From contig JAYKKI010000016.1 in assembly GCA_039881145.1 (NCBI GenBank), positions 12,964,501 through 13,028,500 on the forward strand: a stretch of 64,000 nt of DNA, given 5' to 3'. This document shows, piece after piece, positions 56,601-64,000 of the stretch (position 1 is its first letter; the number at the start of each line of letters is the position of its first letter). The translations under genes and the position numbers were made by a program. The stretch is from Druceiella hillmani (Eukaryota; Arthropoda; Insecta; Lepidoptera; Hepialidae). The notes under the pieces are model-generated. The model was given only the letters and a program-made list of their open reading frames with translations, had not been told where the DNA came from and did not search any database.

Positions 56601-57556
56601 TCACCAGGTTACTCCCCAAGTCAAGCGTGCGTAAAAAAGTTTTACTTCAAAAAAATTACACTGTACATTAGTTTGCAACTTATTCTAAATGTAAAAGTTT
56701 TCCGAATTCATTGATTTGGGAATCGAAAGAAAATATCTTCAACGATACTAACCTTTGTGAAACGGCTTCAGAAGAGCTGCCACGTTAATGCTTGTAAATA
56801 AAACTGATAGCATGTCTCGTTTGGTACGGCGGCACGTGAGTCATGCCTGTTTAGACACAGTCCGCGAAGTCGGTATTGTGTTACGCTCGATTCTCTTGAA
56901 CAATGTTTGATGATTTCATTGCCGTTAGGTGGGTGACTTCACGATCGCCTGTTTATATTATACTATTATTTTACAATGCATTTGAAGAATGTATGTTCTC
57001 GGTGTGTTTACTAAAACGGTTATTTTAATGTTTAATATTTAATATTGGAGGATTTCTGTCGATTATGTCTCTGTGGTGATATTAATTTTACGATATCGAA
57101 ATATATTCAGGTATATATCAAGTTGTCCGTCCCGGCTTTGACGAACAAAAAGTGAACATGCATTTTGTTTTAATCGCGTTTTTATATAACAATTATTTAA
57201 TTTATTAACATATTTTACATGGTTTCAGTTATTTATTCAGAATGATCGTCGATCGAGGAAACAAACTTCCTAACTCAAAATTAAAAAAAATTTCTAAAAG
57301 CAAGCTAGTCTGTGTGCTAGATATCTAGGAAAATACAAATGTTCAATGCAACGTTGGTTAAATAAATAAAGATATGGAGTGACAGAAACATGTCTTAAAA
57401 TACTAAAGTACCTAAGGCTTGTAAGAAACGAGGTATTTTTACTATTCTGTACGGAGTCGAGACATTGGCCATAAAATTCTATCAAATACAAGTAGAACTA
57501 GCACTATGAGGGATTTGTACACATATATGCACTTACAAATATTTAAAATGTACCTA

Positions 57557-57557
<1 letters not shown>
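56601..57557. other. AT-rich sequence with a GC-richer patch
   Basis: 56815-56950 (GGTACGGCGGCACGTGAGTC, GTCCGCGAAGTCGG) is richer in GC and contains CACGTG (bHLH-type E box). No coding support. Remainder featureless. Confidence 0.4.
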
Positions 57558-57598
<41 letters not shown>

Positions 57599-57599
57599 C
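57558..57599. repeat. TA microsatellite
   Basis: About 20 TA units. Confidence 0.95.
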
Positions 57600-57606
57600 A
57601 TAGTGT

Positions 57607-57647
57607 ATAAAAAAAATCAAATATGCTATATATTTGATTTTTTTTAT
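57607..57647. repeat. Perfect 18-bp-arm hairpin
   Basis: ATAAAAAAAATCAAATAT (57607-57624), loop GCTAT, then its exact reverse complement 57630-57647, directly next to a TA microsatellite. Confidence 0.97.
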
Positions 57648-58028
57648 ATAAATGAAACATAATGCATATCTGAAAAAATTATGATATCTAGAATAAAAAT
57701 AAAACTATACCAATGGTATAGTTTTCTTACAACCTTTGTGTAGGTTTCTAAAAACTAGGTTTTCATAATTAGATTCAGTGCTGTCGGAAATGAGCGATGG
57801 GATGAGTGGAGCTTTTTTCAGTAAAAAATATTTTTGAGACCCATATAACTAATCATTTCAAGCAATACCTCACGTTACATATGGAATTTAATTTATTTTT
57901 CGAAAACTTATAATTTCAATTTTTTCTGTTTTTTTCAATTTGAAATTTGATGCCGCTGCATAATGCCACGGATATCCTGGACTACTAAACGAAAAAATGT
58001 GTCTATACTTTAGGAGCTGAAAGTAAAA
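57648..58028. other. AT-rich sequence, nothing recognised
   Basis: A short palindromic CTATACCAATGGTATAG at about 57706-57722. No gene seen. Confidence 0.5.
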
Positions 58029-58330
58029 ATGAGACCGTCCACCATATATCTGCCTACAAACAGTATTCACAAACTTTGGTCACATAGCTGGACGCGAGGA
58101 AGAAGTTTAGAAAAGTTATACGTAGGGGGCAAAATAGCGGAAAATAGACCAAGAGACTGTTTTAAGTGTAGAGACTACATACGAAAGCTATACAGTATGC
58201 CCTTCTACGACAATGTATGACATGCCATAGCTCGGGCCTAGTGGAAAGTGGTAATAAGATGTTGGTCAGCAACTCCAATTGGACATGGTTCTTAGTCATA
58301 AGGATTAGGAAAAGCCAGTCGAGTACAGAA
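58029..58330 (+). pseudogene. LINE ORF2 C-terminal fragment
   Basis: The frame 58029-58220 includes TRGRSLEKLYVGGKIAENRP followed by RDCFKCRDYIRKLY. I compare this with the LEKLI..GKIEGKR.RGR....D.I signature near the C-terminus of RTE/CR1-type LINE polyproteins. The following 58217-58411 region continues in another frame, so the copy is frameshifted. No reverse transcriptase motif is visible nearby. Confidence 0.4.
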
Positions 58331-58424
58331 TTTTGTAACATAATTCTAATTAATATTATGAATACGAAAGCCCCGTTGTTTGTTTATTTGTTCGTTTCAC
58401 TTTTCCATTGAAATTACATTATTT

Positions 58425-58645
58425 TTAGGGTTTCGCAGCCAAATCTTACGGTTTTTCCATGTTTGTCTGTATGTCACTACCGGTGTACTCGCAGACAATT
58501 AGCGTTATAAATATGAAATTTGGCATGGTTATACATATTTATAACGCCTACAATGTTTTAAAATAGAATGTTTAAAAAAAATTTGGTGTGTTTCCCAAAC
58601 ATATAAAGTGGAAGTGAATCCTGAGGTTTACGAAATGTTGAGCTT
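58425..58645 (+). mobile_element. Lepidopteran TTAGGGTTCCGTAGCC-type repeat, 5' fragment
   Basis: TTAGGGTTTCGCAGCCAAAT then CTTACGGTTTTTCC, TGTTTGTCTGTATGTCAC and TGAAATTTGGCATGG correspond to the start of the relative of the family above whose first line reads TTCCGTAGCCAAATGGC. The similarity fades toward 58645. Confidence 0.65.
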
Positions 58646-60612
58646 TGAAGTGGCCATATTTATTAGAATACGTATAGCTTAACCTCTATTTTTGAATATA
58701 CATTTTTGGAAATAAAATACTCACAATAATAATATATACATAAAGAAATTAAAACGGAAATTATCACAGCTAAGTACCTTATTACTTTATGAGTAACAGT
58801 CGACTAACTTGTGACATCTGTAAAAAGTTCGTAAAGTCTACACAAATGACATAAATCAATTGCAAAAATAAATTTGTATTTTAAAATGTATATTTATTAT
58901 GTCAGGAATATAATAAATAAGATACATTATAATATATTAATTAATATTGATATATATTTATAAGAGAAATAATATTAATGTTTGTAAATAAACTAATAGT
59001 GATATACCATATGAACATAGGCATATTACGTACGATGAGTATGTACGCTTAAATGTTTACACAACACGCAACTCATATTGCGAGTTATACTTGTTCTTAC
59101 AAGTGATGTTTTTTTTTGACGCGAGCAAAGCAGTTGCTGAAAGCTATTTTATAATAATTTATCATAAGTTATAATACGCTGGAACTTTTTTGTATGTTTC
59201 ATTGTTGTGTCGAATTTTTCAGATTATTTTAATTTTGTTTTAATAATTAAATTAGTTTAATATCAGTAGAGTTCTGAATTTTTTCCAAATTTTTAATTGA
59301 AAAGGGTTACAATATCTGTAATTGACTACAATATCTTCATAAATCATTTTAACGTATCTAGATTGATTTAGAAGCACACGAACGCTTCAACTTTTTTTAA
59401 ATCTATGTTGCTCATTAACCACACGTTCTAACACGATATTTCTGTAACAATATATATGACAACATATAAACTATACGGAGTTTAAACGTTGAACCTCAAT
59501 CGGATGACCCATTTTAGTGCCAAACCGTAAAGAACAAACAAACAAGTCTATTTTCTTTATGAAATTACTATGATTATTTCGTGAAGTTCTTCATCGACAG
59601 GCGTCCTAATTAAACTTTTATTCATTCCTTATTATTGGCAACATAAAAATTAAATACTGAAACATGTGCATTTTTTTCAATTACAAAACACGAAAAGTGA
59701 TTTTTGAACAATGCTAGTGGTAAGAAAGTGTATGGGAACCTTGTGGAACTTTATTACAAAAACATCTACAATTCATACAAATTGCAAAAAGGTATAATTT
59801 TCTGGTACTAAATCATTTCATAACATGTTTTTTATTCCTAAATCCACACCATTGATATTTTTTTAGGTGACAAGTAAAAGGTGACAAGGTGACAAGTCTA
59901 AAACAAGTATATAAACAAGTAATTATTAAGACGAATGTTCTCTTAAAGATTTTGGACAACAAAAAAGCAGAAATAGTAATAATACCTATTAAATTTCTTT
60001 TTATTTGCTGTAACAAATATTAAATAAAAAATTTAAAAAATCGTATGTCTAAATCTATTAGACCTAGGATAATAAAATTTATTGTTTCGTATGTGTAATA
60101 ACCCCCTCTATCACCAACGTACTCTTTACGAGACAGCCTGTTATTTGTATTCACAGATAATAAATACGTAATAAAAAATATTAAAACACGGAAGAGAACC
60201 AAAGAATATGGTTTAGTCTGTGGCGACGGCTATACGCGAAATTGGTACAATGGTATATTTAATTGCTTTGTAGTACATATGTCAATAACAAATTTCGCGA
60301 GTATCTGGTATTAGAAATGGGCTATGTAGCTTTGCTCAGTCTGCTCATCAGCGACATGCGAGGTATTGGAATTTAGATATTCGATATAAATGATTTACGT
60401 GTTCTTTGACGTTTGCTATCTTGACTAGTGGGCACTATATCTTACTAGACTTTTTAGCCTATCTTGAGAATATCAAAATAGAGGTCTATGCAAATTTTCT
60501 TCTTTTCCCCTTTTATTCCGAGGTTTAATTCTTATTCGACTGGATTAAGATGCGACATACTAATTTACATATGTATTATTGAAATATAATTAGGTTAATT
60601 TAAACTGATATT
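58646..60612. other. AT-rich sequence, nothing recognised
   Basis: About 2 kb without a gene. GGTGACAAGTAAAAGGTGAC at about 59867 is a tiny duplication. Minus frames 60016-59813 and 60202-60020 are background. Confidence 0.5.
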
Positions 60613-60985
60613 ATTAACTAGCTGTGCGTGCGACTTCGTTCGCGTGGAATTCGGAGTAACAAAAATTATTAGTATTTTTTTGCGTTCTTTTCTCTCACAA
60701 CTTTGTTAGCATAAAGTTTACTAAAATTCTAAGAGACGGCGTTGGCAGTCAAATAGATTCAACCGGTTCTGATATTAGCGTACATAACGAGTTAAAACTA
60801 TAGATTAACGTGTCTTTTTATTTGTAAACTGATTCAAATTAAAACAAAACTAAATGTTAGCCCAAGCTAGTCTAAATACATCACTGAAAACGGTATCCAA
60901 ATCGGTTCAGCCGTTGCTGAATTAACGTGCACAACGAAGGTGCGCACAAACAGACAAAAATTCCAAAAACTGTTATTTTAGTTTT
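60613..60985 (+). mobile_element. Lepidopteran ACTAGCTG-family repeat, near-complete copy
   Basis: Starts TTAACTAGCTGTGCGTGCGA then CTTCGTTCGCGTGGAATT, and ends with CAAATCGGTTCAGCCGTTGC ... GTGCGCACAAACAGACAAAA. Both ends are characteristic of this insect repeat, and the body (CTAAAATTCTAAGAGACGG ...) has no open frame. Plus orientation. Confidence 0.8.
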
Positions 60986-61465
60986 AGTAACATATTTTTT
61001 GGTAGGTCTATCTCTTAGTTTCATTTAAAAATATTTAATGTACAGGCTTAGTTTTTTCACGATTTTATTTATACACAGTTAAAAAGAACTTAGTACGTTC
61101 TTTTGTTTATTAGAAAATATTATAACATTTCATAAAATTTATATTTAAATTGTAAATCATATTTTAGACGATCCGAAATAGGATCAGATTACTTTACTTC
61201 TGGATAACTGACTACTAATTATGGGCAAATAGTTTGGAATGGATCAATACAATCTCTAAGAAATTGGAAATCTGCAACGAAGTTAAGAAAATCTGGCACA
61301 GAGTTCTTGGCTTAGAGTTTCATGTTTGCATCAAAATGCCAAAAAAGAAAAGGACGGGCTTAATTTTTGCTGAGTTTTTCAAATTTTGACGTTCGACGTT
61401 TTTATATAAAAGTAAACTGATTTATAGAATAAGTGTTTACATTTATCGTATATTACTGCCCCCTG
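60986..61465. other. AT-rich sequence, nothing recognised
   Basis: No gene seen. Confidence 0.45.
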
Positions 61466-61568
61466 CAACTGGAACTAAATACGAACACAGGATCTATGCA
61501 CTTTACGGACCAAACTTATACAATGAACTGATTAAATATATACCTGGGGTACACGAGACCACAAAGAA
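61466..61568 (+). pseudogene. Possible LINE C-terminal peptide
   Basis: One frame reads TGTKYEHRIYALYGPNLYNE then LIKYIPG before a stop at about 61579. GPNLYNEL.KYI recalls the 'GPKLYN.LP..IR' motif near the end of several LINE polyproteins. Only about 30 residues, so weak. Confidence 0.25.
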
Positions 61569-61690
61569 CAGAAATATATAGGTCAGCATTAGAAATACAT
61601 AGGTCATCATAAGTAATATATAGGTCATCATCAGAAATATATAAGTCATCATCAGAAATATATAGGTCATCTTCAGAAATATATAGCTTA
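61569..61690. repeat. 21-bp minisatellite, about 5.5 units
   Basis: AGAAATATATAGGTCATCAT and variants recur every 20-21 bp. The minus-strand frame 61736-61503 encodes the resulting YIFLMMT repeat and is not a gene. Confidence 0.93.
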
Positions 61691-61861
61691 TCACTAATTT
61701 GGTTGTTAGTATAAACGGGACAGATTCATCGTACATGTTGTAAATTATTGCAGCCTTAAATCAAGTACACACGCAAATAAGAATAAAACGAGGCTTGAGT
61801 TTGAGGCTACATACGTAAGAAAAGCTATTAAAAGAAAAGTTTGTAAAGTAGGAATAATACT

Positions 61862-62089
61862 GCCTCACGTAGTTTTAAAGAAAAAAAGGGACGCTGCATC
61901 ACGTAGTTTTAAAGGAAAAACAAGCAAATAAAGGAAAAAAGGGTGCCCCTGAAGATGTTGTAATACAACGAAACCTAGGTCGTGGTAAAGAACTTAAAGA
62001 AAGTAGAAATAATACTACATCACGTAATTTCATTTAATTGTGAATAATGAATTTCTACAAAATTAACGCCAAATATATTCAATATTTGA
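61862..62089 (-). mobile_element. Palindromic foldback element, copy 4 plus two arm-tip fragments
   Basis: 61944-62089 carries CCCCTGAAGATGTTGTAATA, CGAAACCTAGGTCGTGG, AAAGAAAGTAGAAATAATAC, ATCACGTAATTTCATTTAAT and the outer segment ending GCCAAATATATTCAATATTT. Two further arm tips precede it, TGCCTCACGTAGTTTTA and TGCATCACGTAGTTTTA, at about 61862 and 61894, each with an AAAG(G/A)AAAA-type flank. Confidence 0.8.
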
Positions 62090-63796
62090 AAAAAGGGAAA
62101 AAGAACAGATCCTTTGTTTTTCTTATTTATATTTAATATCAGAATTTCGTGTATTTTTTTAAGTGACACGTACATGATTATGAATGTATCTGCATCTGTA
62201 TACACAATTTTATGTATTTTTATTTGTATATATTTATCTTTAGGTCTAAATTTAGTTTTATTAAGATATAATTATAAAATAATTTGATTTCTTGGACAAT
62301 TTATGCACGGATTCCAACATGACACGTATAAGGTACATCAAATATTAAAGCGGCAGTTTGGTAGTTGTATCCTGGAAAACAGTGATCATAATGTAAATAT
62401 TATACGGATATTATTGATTTTTTAAGTAAAGTGAATAAAAAATTAAATATCTATCCCAATTATACCTAGTTATCATAAGTTATTATCACTAGATAGTATC
62501 AAAAGGGGTACATTGGGGAAATTGATATTGTTAAGACAGAATTGATATTGGGGAAATTGAATTGATATTGTAAGAGAAAAATAAAAGTTCAGAAGCCTCA
62601 TTCTCAAGCCCGTCAAATACAGAATGACTCAAACAAATTTTTATGTATTTAAACTTAATTGCTTTTCACAACACTGCACACAAAGACTTTAATCAAAAAA
62701 TGATATCATCTCAACTTTCTGACCGTTACCACCTGGGCAGTATCTTTAGCAATGACACCCGTAAGAATATGGTATATTCTTATCCTGCCGTACGTCTTTC
62801 ACTTCACTTGTTCTCACTCTCACAAAGTTCTTTTATTTTCACTGTTTATTACATTACCATTTCTCAGAAATTCCTATATTCTACCAAGCCATGTCATACT
62901 TATGCGTAACTTTATGTCGCCATTTTCAATGTAGCTAAAAATATTTAGATTCCTTTCTTTATCTTCATAACTACAATACCCTTGATATCACCTTGTAGTA
63001 GAATATCTAAATTTTTTCTTCTATAGCATTACTTTTTTCACAAATATACTTTAGTGAAATAATTTTAACCGGAATAAATTAGCTTTTATCCTTTTTATGA
63101 TTATTTAACATTTTCTTGTTGAGTCTAGCATGCGGTTGTATGTAGCTTCTTCAGATCTTTATGATACGGTTTTGTTCTGTAGAATCAGTATTATTTTCGT
63201 AAGAATCCCATTGATTCTGTCTTCCAAATACACTTGTCGTTTTTTATTTATTTCTATTATTCCATTTCCAGTTTATTTGCTTTTATTTCTCTATTTTTAT
63301 TTCACACGTCGCTTTGCGTTCTTAAATCATTATGAAATTTATTATTGTAATGTATTAATTTTACTCTTTGAATCCTTTTCCTTTAAAAAAGTGATCTCTG
63401 CATCTTGCTGTTAATTTTTATTATTTTATTTTATTTATATTATTGATTTTTTTATACTCTTCACCGCATACTAAGAATTACAGGTTATTAGTCCCTGAAA
63501 TTTTTACAGTCCTTATGGCCTTTATTTATATTCCACTTTATTAGTTCAGCTGAAAAAAATTAAACAAACAACTTTATTCTTAATTTTGATTGTGGTATAT
63601 CTGTAAGATTAAAGTTGAAGTACCGATTAAATTTAAATTTGGAATAAGTATATGAAATTAATTTATATTTTATAAAAATATGAAAATTAACAAAAAATGT
63701 TTGTGTTTTTCTCTGAAAAATATTTATTTTTTTAAATGTTTATTTTTGCTATTGGAAATGAGGTTAAAAGTACTGTGTGATGCCTTCAGGGATGGT
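62090..63796. other. AT-rich sequence, nothing recognised
   Basis: A small GGGGAAATTGATATTG duplication lies near 62512-62570. Plus frames 62643-62909, 62752-62934 and 63130-63414 show no recognisable domain and have background composition. Confidence 0.5.
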
Positions 63797-63834
63797 GATT
63801 TAAAAATAAATATTACAATATTTATTTTTAAATC
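63797..63834. repeat. Perfect 18-bp-arm hairpin
   Basis: GATTTAAAAATAAATATT (63797-63814), a 2-nt loop AC, then its exact reverse complement (63817-63834). Confidence 0.97.
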
Positions 63835-64000
63835 TAATCTCTAAAATCGTCTAAAACTTTCAATGAGTTTCGTTCACATATAAAATAAAATTTCACTCTA
63901 ACAGTACCAATGAGAAATAAGCATTTTCATTTCAAATTTTTGGGTTAAATTGGCTGCAGATATACTAGGAATGGGACGCATTATTTATACATGTAAACAT
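63835..64000. other. AT-rich window end, nothing recognised
   Basis: No feature seen. Confidence 0.5.

Noticed and set aside
61503..61736. Minus frame encoding YIFLMMT repeats, looking like a membrane protein
   Set aside because: Product of a 21-bp minisatellite; the unit length being a multiple of three keeps the frame open.

Overview
This is a eukaryotic, strongly AT-rich, gene-poor window that looks like an intergenic or very long intronic stretch of a moth or butterfly genome. The case for Lepidoptera rests on dispersed repeats I recognise as typical of that order: the family beginning TTAGGGTTCCGTACC and ending in an inverted GTACGGAACCC-like tail (14795-15350, 15859-16316, 42119-42530, 53272-53802, with a relative at 58425-58645); the ACTAGCTGTGCCCGCG family (60613-60985, 55643-55830, 41162-41890); and a SINE with a CAATAAGACC tail (12296-12463). 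No rRNA, CRISPR, operon or prokaryotic feature is present. No open reading frame matches a protein family I can name with confidence, apart from decayed LINE fragments.

Gene evidence is limited to four places. (1) 323-544 reads as a 73-residue cysteine-bearing protein or last exon, much richer in GC than its surroundings. (2) On the minus strand, a TATA box (37469-37464), an initiator-like TCATTC and a 174-nt exon with no earlier ATG end exactly at ATG followed by GTGAGT, a textbook first exon with its splice donor. (3) On the plus strand, a TATA box at 55458, a TCAGT initiator at 55483 and an ATG at 55516 form a second promoter-like module. (4) 7500-7760 is a GC-rich block with a TATA-like site and overlapping open frames on both strands. 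No downstream exons could be identified for any of them.

The rest is repeats. 0-5 kb: candidate gene, 97-bp satellite (1721-2493), two GC-rich candidate regulatory islands. 5-15 kb: palindromic foldback element, 218-bp satellite (8112-9203), 201-bp duplication, SINE, several GC-rich islands. 15-25 kb: an opposed pair of lepidopteran repeats, a 34-bp minisatellite, a ~500-bp giant foldback with tandemly repeated arms (18081-18577) and a second palindromic element. 25-37 kb: mostly featureless AT-rich DNA with a few duplications. 37-46 kb: the minus-strand promoter/first exon, a tandemly organised lepidopteran repeat, and an internally deleted LINE (about 45177-45495). 46-64 kb: further arrays (49761-50165, 52103-52511), a TIR element with near-perfect ends (53915-54303), the plus-strand promoter, long TA microsatellites, LINE debris and more foldback arms.

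All calls come from reading the sequence by eye. Family names rest on recalled motifs, not on a search.
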